Shown one piece after another: positions 7,831-16,804 of a stretch of DNA of 64,000 bases. This DNA is from Desulfovibrio sp. JY (GTDB lineage Bacteria > Desulfobacterota > Desulfovibrionia > Desulfovibrionales > Desulfovibrionaceae). Below the pieces are notes generated by a model. That model saw only the letters and a program-made list of their open reading frames with translations, made no database searches and was not told the origin of the DNA. A program made the position numbers and the translations under genes. How positions within the stretch are numbered: the stretch's first letter is position 1; the number at the start of each line of letters is the position of its first letter. The stretch covers positions 1,984,001 through 2,048,000 of the forward strand of contig CP082962.1 of assembly GCA_021730285.1 (NCBI GenBank), in the 5' to 3' direction.

Positions 7831-9753
7831 ATGGCGCTCAATCTGACCCAGAAGATCATCAAGGATCACCTTGTTTCCGGCGAAATGACCCCCGGGTCCG
7901 AAATCGCCCTGCGCATCGATCAGACGCTCACCCAGGACGCCACCGGCACCATGGCCTACCTCCAGTTCGAGGCCATCGGGCTGCCGCGCGTGCGCACCGA
8001 GCTTTCCGTCAGCTATGTGGATCACAATACGTTGCAGATGGGCTTCCGCAACCCCGACGACCATGCCTATCTGCGCACCGTGGCCGCCAAGTACGGCATC
8101 ATCTTCTCGCCTCCGGGCACGGGCATCTGCCACCAGCTGCATCTGGAGAATTTCGCCAAGCCGGGCAAGACCCTGGTCGGCTCCGATTCCCACACCCCCA
8201 CGGCCGGCGGCGTCGGCGCCATGGCCATGGGCGCGGGCGGCCTGTCGGTGGCTCTGGCCATGGCCGGGGAGGCCTACGTCATCGCCATGCCCAAGGTGGT
8301 CAAGGTCAACCTGACCGGCAAGCTTACCGGCTGGGCCACGGGCAAGGACGTGATCCTGAAGCTCCTTGGCATGCTGACGGTCAAGGGCGGCGTCGGCAAG
8401 GTCATTGAGTACGCCGGGCCGGGCGTGGCCACCTTGTCCGTGCCCGAGCGGGCGGTCATCACCAACATGGGGGCCGAGCTCGGGGCCACCACCTCCATTT
8501 TCCCCAGCGACGACGCCACCAAGGCTTTTTTGACCGCCATGGGACGCCCCGAGGACTTTACGCCCCTGGCCGCCGATCCCGACGCGACCTACGACGAAGT
8601 GGTGGAAATCGACCTGTCGGCACTCGAACCCATGGCCGCCGCGCCGCACATGCCCGACCGGGCCGCCACCATCGCCTCGCTTGCCGGCATGAAGGTCGAC
8701 CAGGCCTGCATCGGTTCCTGCACCAACTCCTCCTATGCCGACCTCATGGCCGTGGCCGACATCCTGGAGGGCAAGCGCATCGATCCCACCACCGACCTGC
8801 TCATCGCGCCGGGCTCCAAGCAGGTGCTCAAGATGCTGGCCGCGGCCGGCCGCATCGATCCGCTGCTCGACGCCGGGGCGCGCATTCTGGAGTGCGCCTG
8901 CGGTCCGTGCATCGGCATGGGCGGCTCGCCGGTTTCCGGCGGCGTCAGCGCCCGCACCTTCAACCGCAATTTCGAGGGGCGCTCCGGCACCCAGGACGCC
9001 AAGGTCTATCTGGTCAGCCCGCAGACCGCGGCCGTAACCGCGCTTCGCGGCGAGTTTTCCGACCCGGCCACCTGGGGCGAGGCTCCGGCCAAGGCCACGC
9101 TGCCGGACAATGCACCCAACATCCGCCACCTGTTCCTCTACCCGAAGGAGAGCGGCGAGGGCGTGGAGATCCGGCGCGGCCCCAACATCGCGCCGCTGCC
9201 GCCTTTCACGCCGCTGCCGGACCGCATCGAGGCCAAGGTGGCGCTCAAGGTCGGCGACGACATCACCACCGACCACATCCTGCCGGCCGGGGCCCAGATC
9301 ACGGCGCTTCGCTCCAACATCCCGGCCATCAGCGAGTACATCTTCAGCCGGGTGGACGCCGAGTTCGTGCCGCGCATCAAAAAGCTCGGCAAGGGCATCA
9401 TCCTCGGCGGCGAGAACTACGGCCAGGGATCGAGCCGCGAACATGCGGCGCTCGGGCCGCGTTACCTGGGCGTGGCGGCGGTCATCGCCAAGTCCATGGC
9501 CCGCATCCACCGGGCCAACCTGGTCAACTTCGGCATCCTGCCGCTTTTGCTCGTGAACGCGTTGGATTACGACCGGATTCCGGCCGGGGCGGATATCGGC
9601 ATCGACACCGGGACCATCGCCCCGGGCGCGGTTTCGTCCATCACCGTGGAGGGCGTCGGCCCCGTGGCCGTCACCAACGACCTGACCGCCAAGGAACTGG
9701 AAACCATCCGGGCCGGCGGCCTGCTCAACAGCGTCCGGCAGTCCCGCGCGTAA
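7831..9753 (+). CDS. Aconitate hydratase, monomeric Aquifex-type
   Basis: 640 aa, shorter than AcnA (~890) because it follows the putative aconitase/homoaconitase-like subfamily. It interconverts citrate and isocitrate via a [4Fe-4S] cluster. Cluster ligands are in IGSCTNSSYADL (~298-309) and ACGPCIGMG (~354-362); substrate motifs GSDSHTPTAGG (~119) and the swivel-domain signature ENYGQGSSREHAA (~527) are intact. AAGGA 8 bases before the ATG. Flanked upstream by nitroreductase (divergent) and downstream by a hairpin repeat, so likely monocistronic. In sulfate reducers it serves biosynthesis of 2-oxoglutarate. Confidence 0.95.
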   Translation: MALNLTQKIIKDHLVSGEMTPGSEIALRIDQTLTQDATGTMAYLQFEAIGLPRVRTELSVSYVDHNTLQMGFRNPDDHAYLRTVAAKYGIIFSPPGTGICHQLHLENFAKPGKTLVGSDSHTPTAGGVGAMAMGAGGLSVALAMAGEAYVIAMPKVVKVNLTGKLTGWATGKDVILKLLGMLTVKGGVGKVIEYAGPGVATLSVPERAVITNMGAELGATTSIFPSDDATKAFLTAMGRPEDFTPLAADPDATYDEVVEIDLSALEPMAAAPHMPDRAATIASLAGMKVDQACIGSCTNSSYADLMAVADILEGKRIDPTTDLLIAPGSKQVLKMLAAAGRIDPLLDAGARILECACGPCIGMGGSPVSGGVSARTFNRNFEGRSGTQDAKVYLVSPQTAAVTALRGEFSDPATWGEAPAKATLPDNAPNIRHLFLYPKESGEGVEIRRGPNIAPLPPFTPLPDRIEAKVALKVGDDITTDHILPAGAQITALRSNIPAISEYIFSRVDAEFVPRIKKLGKGIILGGENYGQGSSREHAALGPRYLGVAAVIAKSMARIHRANLVNFGILPLLLVNALDYDRIPAGADIGIDTGTIAPGAVSSITVEGVGPVAVTNDLTAKELETIRAGGLLNSVRQSRA

Positions 9754-9777
9754 GAGAAAGGGGGATGCCTCCGGCGG

Positions 9778-9813
9778 CCGGGGGGAAACTTTTTGTAAAA
9801 AGTTTCCCCCCGG
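9778..9813. terminator. Hairpin repeat (family member 2) after aconitase
   Basis: CCGGGGGGAAACTTTTT-G-TAAAAAGTTTCCCCCCGG-type inverted repeat, arms complementary over ~17 bases, 24 bases after the aconitase stop; followed by the family's CCCCTTCAAAAACTTT flank. Confidence 0.85.
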
Positions 9814-9933
9814 ACCCCCCTTCAAAAACTTTCGAAAGGGATTATGTTGCGCCCTCGAAAAACCTTATGAACGCATTTCGGGAACGCAACACACATAGCG
9901 CCGTCTAGGCGTGCGAATCGCCGAGGAGAAAAC

Positions 9934-11895
9934 ATGCTCGATCCCATGCGGAAATACGCCCAGTCCTGGGGCATCAAGATCGTTTTCGGCTTGATCATCC
10001 TGGTCTTCGTCTTTTGGGGCGTGGGCAGCTTCCAGGGCGACAAGGCCACGGTGCTCGCCACCATCGACGGCCAGCCCGTGCTGATCAAGGACTATGAGAA
10101 GGCCTACAAGGAAGGCCTGCGCCTGGTCAAAAACAAGAATCCCAACATCACGGACAAGGAGCTTCAGGACGGAGGCTTCCGCTGGCAGGTCTTCAGCAAC
10201 ATGGTGACCAGCCGGCTGCTGGAAGCCCAGGCCAAAAAGCTCGGCGTGTCCGTTTCGGCCGAGGAACTGCGGGCGGAAATCGCCAAGATTCCGGCCTTCC
10301 AGGACAAGTCCAAGAAGTTCGACGCCAAGCGCTACGAAAACATCCTGCGGGCCAACGAAGTGACCCCGGGCGAGTTCGAGGCGGACTTCCGCCAGAATCT
10401 GCTGCTCGAGAAGCTGGCCGCCTTCGTCAGCCTGCCGGCGTCGGTATCCGAGGCCGAGGCCCGCTCCATTTTCGATTTCATGCGCGAGCAGGCCGTCATC
10501 AAGTACATCCTGTTCAAGGCCGAGGATTTCGACAAGGGCATCAACCCCACCGACGAACAGATCAAGGCCTACTACGAGGCCCGCAAGGACCAGTTCGCCA
10601 CCCCGGCCAAGATCAAGATCGACTACGTGGAATTCACGCCCAAGGCCCTGGCCGAGCCCGACCAGGTGTCCGATGCCGACGTCGAGGCCTACTACAAGGC
10701 CAATCAGAAAAAATACGCCCGGCCCGAGCAGGTCAAGGTGCGCCATTTCCTCATCATGCTGCCGGCCGACGCGCCCCAGTCGGCGGTCGACGCGGCCACG
10801 GCCAAGCTCAAGGACATCGCGGCCAAGCTCAAGGCCGGTGCTGATTTCGCTTCGCTGTTGCCCAAAAATCCCAACAATGCCGAGGGGCTTATCGGCGAGG
10901 ATTGGGCCTGGTTGCCCAAGGGCAGCCTGCCCAAGGAATTCGGTCCCTTCGAGGAAAAGGCGTTTTCGCTGAAAAACGGCGAGATCAGCCAGCCCGTGCG
11001 CACGGCGCTTGGCCTGCACCTCATCCAGGCCGGCGAACGGCAGGCGGCCGGCGAGCGTCCCCTGTCCGAGGTCAAGGACGACATCCGCGAGGAGCTGGCC
11101 GAGCGCAAGGCGTCGGACAAGCTGACCAAGTCCCTGGACAACATGCAGGACAAGATCGCCTCGGGCGAGGACCTGGGCAAGGCGGCCGCGGCCGAGAAAC
11201 TGCCGGTCAAAAGCGCGGACTTTTTCAGCAAGGACAATCCCCCGGTGGACCTCGGCCTGTCCGATCAGGCCCTTGGCGTGCTTTTTTCCATGAAAAAGGG
11301 CGCCGCTTCCGATACGCCGCTGTCCACCCAGGACGGCTTCCTGCTGGCCCGGGTGACGGACATCCAGCCGGCCGGTTTCCAGTCCCTGGACAACGTCAAG
11401 GAGGCGATCAAGCAGCGTCTTGTCGCCGACGAGGCGCAAAAGCGCGCCCGGGCCAAGGCCGACGAAACGGCCAAGGCCTTGGAGACTCCGGCCGGGGAGC
11501 AGAAGGTCCTGGCCGAGTACAAGGACAAGATCGCCACGTCCCAGCCGTTTAGCCGCCAGGGCTTCATCCCGGGCCTTGGCATGGCGCCGGTGCTGGTCCA
11601 GACGGCCTTCGAGGCCAAGGGGCCGGGCTGGTTCAAGGCCGCCTATGCCGTGACCGGCGGGTTCGTGCTGGCCAGCCTGGACAAGAAGATCCCGGCCGCT
11701 GCCGCCTTGTGGGACAAGGAGAAGGATCGCTGGCTGGCGACGTTGTCCCAGTCCAAGCAGTCCGAGCTCTTCAAGGCCTACCTGGCTACGGTGCAGCAGG
11801 GGGCCAAGATCGAGATCGTCAACCAGGATATCCTGGGGCCCCAGCCGGGCGCGCCGGCGACCGGCGCGGCGGAACAGGCCAAGCCCAAAAAGTAG
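9934..11895 (+). CDS. ppiD: Peptidyl-prolyl isomerase / periplasmic chaperone PpiD-like (SurA_N-like domain)
   Basis: 653 aa. One N-terminal membrane anchor (GIKIVFGLIILVFVFWGVGSF, ~13-33) places the rest in the periplasm. Residues ~40-200 match the SurA-N/PpiD chaperone region (VLATIDGQPVLIKDYEKAY). A parvulin PPIC domain spans ~262-365 with QVKVRHFLIM, LPKEFGPFEEKAFSLKNGEIS and TALGLHLIQAG. The remainder is a long charged C-terminal region. PpiD assists folding of proteins leaving Sec. GAGGAGA precedes the ATG. Ends with a clear terminator. Length is close to E. coli PpiD (623). Confidence 0.93.
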   Translation: MLDPMRKYAQSWGIKIVFGLIILVFVFWGVGSFQGDKATVLATIDGQPVLIKDYEKAYKEGLRLVKNKNPNITDKELQDGGFRWQVFSNMVTSRLLEAQAKKLGVSVSAEELRAEIAKIPAFQDKSKKFDAKRYENILRANEVTPGEFEADFRQNLLLEKLAAFVSLPASVSEAEARSIFDFMREQAVIKYILFKAEDFDKGINPTDEQIKAYYEARKDQFATPAKIKIDYVEFTPKALAEPDQVSDADVEAYYKANQKKYARPEQVKVRHFLIMLPADAPQSAVDAATAKLKDIAAKLKAGADFASLLPKNPNNAEGLIGEDWAWLPKGSLPKEFGPFEEKAFSLKNGEISQPVRTALGLHLIQAGERQAAGERPLSEVKDDIREELAERKASDKLTKSLDNMQDKIASGEDLGKAAAAEKLPVKSADFFSKDNPPVDLGLSDQALGVLFSMKKGAASDTPLSTQDGFLLARVTDIQPAGFQSLDNVKEAIKQRLVADEAQKRARAKADETAKALETPAGEQKVLAEYKDKIATSQPFSRQGFIPGLGMAPVLVQTAFEAKGPGWFKAAYAVTGGFVLASLDKKIPAAAALWDKEKDRWLATLSQSKQSELFKAYLATVQQGAKIEIVNQDILGPQPGAPATGAAEQAKPKK

Positions 11896-11960
11896 CCTGT
11901 CGCAATTGCGACGGCCGGCCGGGCGAAAAACCGGCGGCCTGACGCGGACAACGCAGTAAT

Positions 11961-11993
11961 GCGGGCGCGGTTTCGACCGCGCCCGCTTTTTTT
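11961..11993 (+). terminator. Rho-independent terminator of ppiD
   Basis: GCGGGCGCGG-TTTCGA-CCGCGCCCGC hairpin directly followed by TTTTTTT, 66 bases after the ppiD stop. Confidence 0.92.
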
Positions 11994-12471
11994 AGCGCTT
12001 GGCCGGCCAGGGGTTGCGCCTGGTCGGTCACGAAAAGGCCAATACGGCGGTATTGACAAGAATGTTTGTTATCATATTCCCTTTGCCAGCGTTCCGGCTG
12101 GCGGAAGCCATGGGATCGGCGGTCCGTTCCCGTGACGATCGCGCGACGCCGTGCGGCGGGCGACAACGGGCCGATGGGTCGGGAGGCGAGGGGCCGGGCC
12201 GTTACGGTGGCGGGAATGGAGAATGTCGTGCGGCTGGTAAATGGTATCGAATCGTTGATGCTGCGTAACGCAGCGCCTGATACCGCATCGTGTCGGGGAG
12301 CAAGGCGCACTCCTTTACAGGAATGTCGCATGCGGGCTGGTCGTTCGAAGCCCGGCGGCCGGATTTTTTAAACGCGGTTTTTTCGGGCCCGGCGCGTCAG
12401 CCTGACCATGCGCCACGGCCACGAAGCCTGCGTCGAGACAACAAGGGCGGATTTTCCTCTGGAGGTGCCGT
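11994..12471 (+). promoter_or_regulatory. Long leader region with a nested hairpin, no gene found
   Basis: 478 bases between the ppiD terminator and the Cache-protein ATG. A TTGACA at 12053-12058 is a possible -35 (spacing 16 to TATTCC). GGTATC at 12243-12248 pairs with GATACC at 12279-12284 around an inner GCTGCG-TAA-CGCAGC hairpin. A short GC hairpin followed by ATTTTTT ends near 12369. These could be a structured 5' leader or a small RNA; no known riboswitch consensus was recognised. CTGGAGG precedes the downstream ATG. Confidence 0.35.
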
Positions 12472-14598
12472 ATGGACAAGGAACTCGTTAAAAAACATGA
12501 ACAGTCTTTGCTGCAGGCCATGACCGGCGTCGAACAGTGCCAGGGGGTGCTGAGCCGCCTGGACAGGCAGTGGACCCGGGCCACGCTCACCGGCAAGATC
12601 AACTGCAGCCGTATCGCCCAGACGCTGATCGACTTCATCATCAGCACCCAGGACAATTTCACCGCGCTGCAAAAAAACCTCGTCGACACCCTGGTTCTGG
12701 AAAACACCCAGAAGGTGATCCTCGAGATCGCGGCCGTGGCCCAGGTGGCCATCGACATCCTCAAGCGCAACCTGTTCGAACGCACGGCGGACGTCGGGTT
12801 TCTGGCCACCGACGACGACATCGTGCAGTTCCTTTTGGGGGGTGGCGATGCCGCCGGGGCCCTGGCTTGCGTGGGGGACGAGGCGGCCCTGGTTCCTTAC
12901 GGCGACGACGCGCCCGGCGTTGCGGACCGACAGGCCGTGGACCGCATCGAGGAGCGCCTGCGCCAGTACCGCGACAAGTATACGGTCTACAACGAGATCA
13001 TCATCCTCGACACGGCCGGCCGCGTGCGGGCGCATCTCGACCGCGACAATGCCGTAACGAGCAGCGACGATCCGCTGATCGCCGAGACCCTGGCCGCGCC
13101 GTCCTATGTCGAGACCTACCGCCAAACCGACCTGCTCCCCGGTCGCGGGGAGGCGCTGCTCTATTCCCAGGCCATCAAGGACCCCGCCACCGGCGCGCCG
13201 CTCGGCGTGCTGTGCCTGGTCTTCGATTTCGCCGGGGAGATGGAGGGCATCTTCGGGAACCTCAAGAATTTCGCCTCGGACACCGTCATCCTGATCCTCG
13301 ACGGGCGGGGCAAGGCCATTGCCTCGAGCGATCCCGTCAAGGCCCCGGTCGGCCGGACCTATCCGTTTTCGCTTCGTGACGACTTCACCATGACCCAGCT
13401 CGGCGGCGAGGCCTACCTGTCCAAGACCCTGGGCACCAAGGGCTACCAGGGCTTTTTCGGCCTGCCCTGGAACGGACAGGCGCTCAAGCGCGTGGCCACG
13501 GCCTTTCAAAACGGCACCAACGGTCACAGCCTGGACGAGGCCGCCATCCGGCGCAACGCCATCTTTTCCGGGCGTCTCCTCAAGGTCGAGGAGGCCTCCG
13601 AGAACGTGCTGTCGGACCTGCAACTGGTGGTGCAAAACGGCCAGATCATGGCCGCCAAGAAGTCCATCCAGGCCGACGCCTCGGAGCGGGTCGAGGCCCA
13701 GGCCCTGCCCCACGTCCTAAACGAGGTCAAAAAAATCGGCGACCAGGTGCAGCACGTCTTCCAGACCTCCACCGGCGGGCTGCTTAAGCTCGTGACCTCC
13801 TCGCGCCTGCACGACGTGCAGTTTCTGGCCGCCCTGGCCATCGACATCATGGACCGCAACCTCTACGAGCGGGCCAATGACTGCCGCTGGTGGGCGCTGA
13901 CCTCGGACTTCCGGCGCATGCTGGAAAAGCCTTCCCTGTCCGAGGCCGACCAGGACCGCATGCGCGAGATCCTGGCCTACATCAACAGCCTCTACACGGT
14001 GTACACCAACCTCTTCGTCTACGACCGCAACGGGAAAATCCTGGCCTGCTCCAACCCCGACGAACACCGCCAGGAAGGCCGGGTGCTCCATGAGCAGTAC
14101 GTTGCCAAGACCCTGGCTTGCAGCGATTCCCAACTCTACCACGTCTCGGACTTCGCGGCTTCGGACCTGTACGAGGAGGGCGGCGTGGCGCGCCATACCT
14201 ACATCTACAACGCCCCCATCACCTCGCTGGTCCGCGAGGGGACGGTGCTCGGCGGCATCGGCATCGTCTTCGATTCCAAGCCCCAGTTCCTTTCCATGCT
14301 GCACGACGCCCTGCCGCGCGATGGCCTGGGCAACATTCTCGAAGGCTCGGAAGGGATGTTCGTGGAAACGAGCGGCAAGGTCGTCGCCTCCACCAACCCG
14401 GACATCGCGCCCGGGGACGACATCGACTTGGCCGGCGTCTTTTGCCAGCTCTCCTGCGGCCAGTTCACCTCGCACCTGCTGTCCGAGGGCGACAGGCTCT
14501 ACGCCGTGGGCTGCTCGCACTCCGCCGGCTACCGCGAGTACAAACGCGACGGTGCCTACGTCAACGACCTGCTGGCTATCGTCAAAGTTCGTATCTAA
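12472..14598 (+). CDS. Soluble protein with duplicated Cache/PDC-like sensor region
   Basis: 708 aa, no signal peptide or membrane helix, so cytoplasmic. The protein contains two similar halves: AQVAIDILKRNLFERTADVGFLAT (from ~90) and LAIDIMDRNLYERANDCRWWALT (from ~456), each followed by YTVYNEIIILDTAGRV / YTVYTNLFVYDRNGKI-type sensor strands, the double-Cache/PAS-like pattern. Related bacterial proteins often end in a CheW domain; here the sequence stops after LLAIVKVRI with no output domain. It may act with chemotaxis or signalling proteins encoded elsewhere; a chemoreceptor gene lies 2.2 kb away. Function otherwise unknown. Confidence 0.7.
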   Translation: MDKELVKKHEQSLLQAMTGVEQCQGVLSRLDRQWTRATLTGKINCSRIAQTLIDFIISTQDNFTALQKNLVDTLVLENTQKVILEIAAVAQVAIDILKRNLFERTADVGFLATDDDIVQFLLGGGDAAGALACVGDEAALVPYGDDAPGVADRQAVDRIEERLRQYRDKYTVYNEIIILDTAGRVRAHLDRDNAVTSSDDPLIAETLAAPSYVETYRQTDLLPGRGEALLYSQAIKDPATGAPLGVLCLVFDFAGEMEGIFGNLKNFASDTVILILDGRGKAIASSDPVKAPVGRTYPFSLRDDFTMTQLGGEAYLSKTLGTKGYQGFFGLPWNGQALKRVATAFQNGTNGHSLDEAAIRRNAIFSGRLLKVEEASENVLSDLQLVVQNGQIMAAKKSIQADASERVEAQALPHVLNEVKKIGDQVQHVFQTSTGGLLKLVTSSRLHDVQFLAALAIDIMDRNLYERANDCRWWALTSDFRRMLEKPSLSEADQDRMREILAYINSLYTVYTNLFVYDRNGKILACSNPDEHRQEGRVLHEQYVAKTLACSDSQLYHVSDFAASDLYEEGGVARHTYIYNAPITSLVREGTVLGGIGIVFDSKPQFLSMLHDALPRDGLGNILEGSEGMFVETSGKVVASTNPDIAPGDDIDLAGVFCQLSCGQFTSHLLSEGDRLYAVGCSHSAGYREYKRDGAYVNDLLAIVKVRI

Positions 14599-14617
14599 GA
14601 GTTTTTGAAGAGATGAG

Positions 14618-14657
14618 CCGGGGGGAAACCTTTCTTGCAGAAAGGTTCTCCCCCCGG
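14618..14657. terminator. Hairpin repeat (family member 3)
   Basis: CCGGGGGGAAACCTTTC / GAAAGGTTCTCCCCCCGG arms, 19 bases after the Cache-protein stop. Flank continues into a conserved box with TTAATAGTAACAGAGTGTTATCC at ~14676-14698, seen inverted at ~49408-49445. Confidence 0.8.
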
Positions 14658-14738
14658 CCCCTCTTCCAAAGACTCTTAATAGTAACAGAGTGTTATCCGG
14701 ACGACGTCCCTATCGATAGAAAGTTTGGGAAGGGGAGA

Positions 14739-14781
14739 GCGCGAGAGGGGAGAACCCTTTTCAAAGGGTTTCCCCTCTCGC
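14739..14781. terminator. Hairpin repeat (family member 4), overlapping antiporter 3' end
   Basis: GCGAGAGGGGAGAACCCTTT pairs with AAAGGGTTTCCCCTCTCGC. The right arm also encodes the last codons of the antiporter on the minus strand. Confidence 0.8.
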
Positions 14782-16599
14782 ATCTCCTTTTTCTTTTCCC
14801 TTCCCTTCGGTCGTGACGGCCATGATTTTCCAGCCGGCTTTGGGGGTGGGTTCCGGTTTGACGCCCAGGGCGTGGGTGTAGCCGCTTGGGTCGATGGCGA
14901 AGAAGGGCAGTCGTTTCATGTCCGCCTGGGTCCGGAACTGTTCGTAGGAGAACTCTGCGGTCAGCGGCGTGGTGGTGATCTTCGCGCCCTGGCGCAGGAG
15001 CTCTTCCAGGTTCTCCAGGGAGACGGTATCCGGGAAGAGGTAGTGCCCGGCGTATTTGAAGCGGGTCTTTTCGAGGGATTTCACGTTGTTGGTTTGGACG
15101 TTGCGGATGGTGAAGATCTTGTCCGGCTCGAAATCCGTGCGGTAGTAGTGGGCGACCAGGGCATTGCGCTCGCTTTGGGGCGTGATGGCCAGCAGGTAGC
15201 CGATGCCGGTGAGGTTCAAATTAATGTCCGCGTCCTCGGAAACCGGGCTGCCCCAGTAGGCTTGCAGGCCGCGCATCACCGCCGCGCGCACGGCCGACCA
15301 GTCCTGGTCGGCGATCTGGACGAAGACGCCGTTTTTTTGCAGCTCTCCGGCCAGGGCCAGGCCGAAGGGCGTGGCCCCGACGATGAGAAATCCCTTGGGT
15401 TCGGGCTCGGCCACCCCGAGCCATCTGGCGATGGGGCCGGCGGTGAAGCTTTGCAGCAGGATGGTGCCGAGGATGATGCAAAACGACAGCGGCACCAGGC
15501 TGGAGGCCAGATCGTTGCCGACGTTTTGTTCGAGCTTGAGGGCGAACAGGGCGGAGATGGCGGCGGCGACGATGCCGCGCGGGGCGATCCAGGCGAGCAG
15601 GTGGCGTTCGCCCATGCTGAGCTTCGAGCCCAGGATGGAGAGTTGCACGCTGATGGGTCGGGCGATGAACTGGACGGCCAGAAAGACGCCCAGGGCCTGC
15701 CAGCCCAGGGCCAGGAAGCCATTTAAGTTCATGCGGGCCGCCAGCACGATGAAAAGCGTGGACACGAGCAGCAGCGTGAGGCTTTCCTTGAATTCCAGGA
15801 TGTCCTCGAGTTCCACCAGGCGCATGTTGGCCAGGAAGATGCCCATGACCGTGACGGTCAGAAGCCCGGATTCCGCCTGGAGCGCGTTGGAGGCGGTGAA
15901 AACGCCGCACACCAGGGCCAGGGTGACCACATTGTGCAGGTACTTCGGAATCCAGTATTTGCGCAGCACGGTGCCGAAAAGCCAGCCGGCCGCGATGCCG
16001 ATGCCAAGCCCGATGGCCACCACCTTCAGCATGACGATGGCGGTGGCGATGAAGCCGTTTTCCACGCCGTGCACTTCGATGAACTTGTAGACGAGCAAGG
16101 CCAGCACGGCCCCGATGGGATCGACCAGGATGCCTTCCCAATGCAGGATGGCCGCCACGCTCTCCTTGGGGCGCACGGCGCGCAGCATGGGCGCGATGAC
16201 CGTGGGGCCGGTGACCACCATGATGGCCCCGAACAGGGCGGAGAGGTCCCAGGGATAATCGAGCAGCCAATGGGTGGCGACGGTGGTCACGCCCCAGGTG
16301 ACGGCGACGCCTATGGTGACGAGGTTGCGGATGACGCCGCCGACGCCCGGGATCCGGTTGAATCGCAGCGTGATGCTGCCTTCGAACAGGATGACGGCCA
16401 CGGCCAGGGAGACGAAGGGGAAGAGCAGTTCGCCAAAGAGTTCGTCGGGATGCAGCCAGTGGCCTATGGGACCGACCAGCATGCCGCAGGCCAGAAGAAA
16501 GATGATGGCGGGCAGCTTGACCCGCCAGGCCAGCCATTGGCAGGCCATGCCCATAAGCAGGATGCCGGAGACCGCGAGCATCGTGTGGGTGGTGTGCAT
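14761..16599 (-). CDS. CPA1-type cation:proton antiporter with C-terminal TrkA-N-like domain
   Basis: 612 aa. Residues ~5-390 have about 12 hydrophobic helices of the Na+/H+ exchanger domain, including the ion-site region VTGPTVIAPML and EGILVDPIGAVLALLV with its conserved Asp. Residues ~398-530 (GFLIVGATPFGLALAGELQKNG, VQIADQD) form a Rossmann NAD-binding TrkA-N-like regulator. It exchanges Na+ or K+ for protons at the inner membrane. GAGGATG upstream of the ATG. The C-terminal residues DARGETL are encoded by the hairpin repeat at 14739-14781, a lineage-specific tail. Convergent with the Cache-protein gene. Confidence 0.93.
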   Translation of the reverse strand: MHTTHTMLAVSGILLMGMACQWLAWRVKLPAIIFLLACGMLVGPIGHWLHPDELFGELLFPFVSLAVAVILFEGSITLRFNRIPGVGGVIRNLVTIGVAVTWGVTTVATHWLLDYPWDLSALFGAIMVVTGPTVIAPMLRAVRPKESVAAILHWEGILVDPIGAVLALLVYKFIEVHGVENGFIATAIVMLKVVAIGLGIGIAAGWLFGTVLRKYWIPKYLHNVVTLALVCGVFTASNALQAESGLLTVTVMGIFLANMRLVELEDILEFKESLTLLLVSTLFIVLAARMNLNGFLALGWQALGVFLAVQFIARPISVQLSILGSKLSMGERHLLAWIAPRGIVAAAISALFALKLEQNVGNDLASSLVPLSFCIILGTILLQSFTAGPIARWLGVAEPEPKGFLIVGATPFGLALAGELQKNGVFVQIADQDWSAVRAAVMRGLQAYWGSPVSEDADINLNLTGIGYLLAITPQSERNALVAHYYRTDFEPDKIFTIRNVQTNNVKSLEKTRFKYAGHYLFPDTVSLENLEELLRQGAKITTTPLTAEFSYEQFRTQADMKRLPFFAIDPSGYTHALGVKPEPTPKAGWKIMAVTTEGKGKEKGDARGETL

Positions 16600-16746
16600 T
16601 GCATCCTCGCCGGCCCGGCGGCGATTTTGTCGTCAAAAGAACGTGAAAGCGGGGCGCCCCGTGCGGGAGGTTCCCTCGCCCGTTGGTACCGCAACAACCC
16701 TTGTGCAACGCTAGGCTGCCGCTGTTGCGCGTTTTTGGAAAGGGGG

Positions 16747-16784
16747 CCGGGGGGAAAACCTTGCCGTAAGAAGGATCTCCCCCC
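16747..16784. terminator. Hairpin repeat (family member 5)
   Basis: GGGGGGAAAACCTTGC / imperfect partner AAGGATCTCCCCCC, located 20 bases after the chemoreceptor stop on the minus strand. Weaker than other copies, with mismatches. Confidence 0.65.
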
Positions 16785-16804
16785 GACTTTTTTCGAAGCT
16801 GTCC

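Noticed and set aside
12330-12350. GTTCGAAGCCC resembling a tRNA T arm
   Set aside because: No acceptor, D or anticodon arms can be paired around it.
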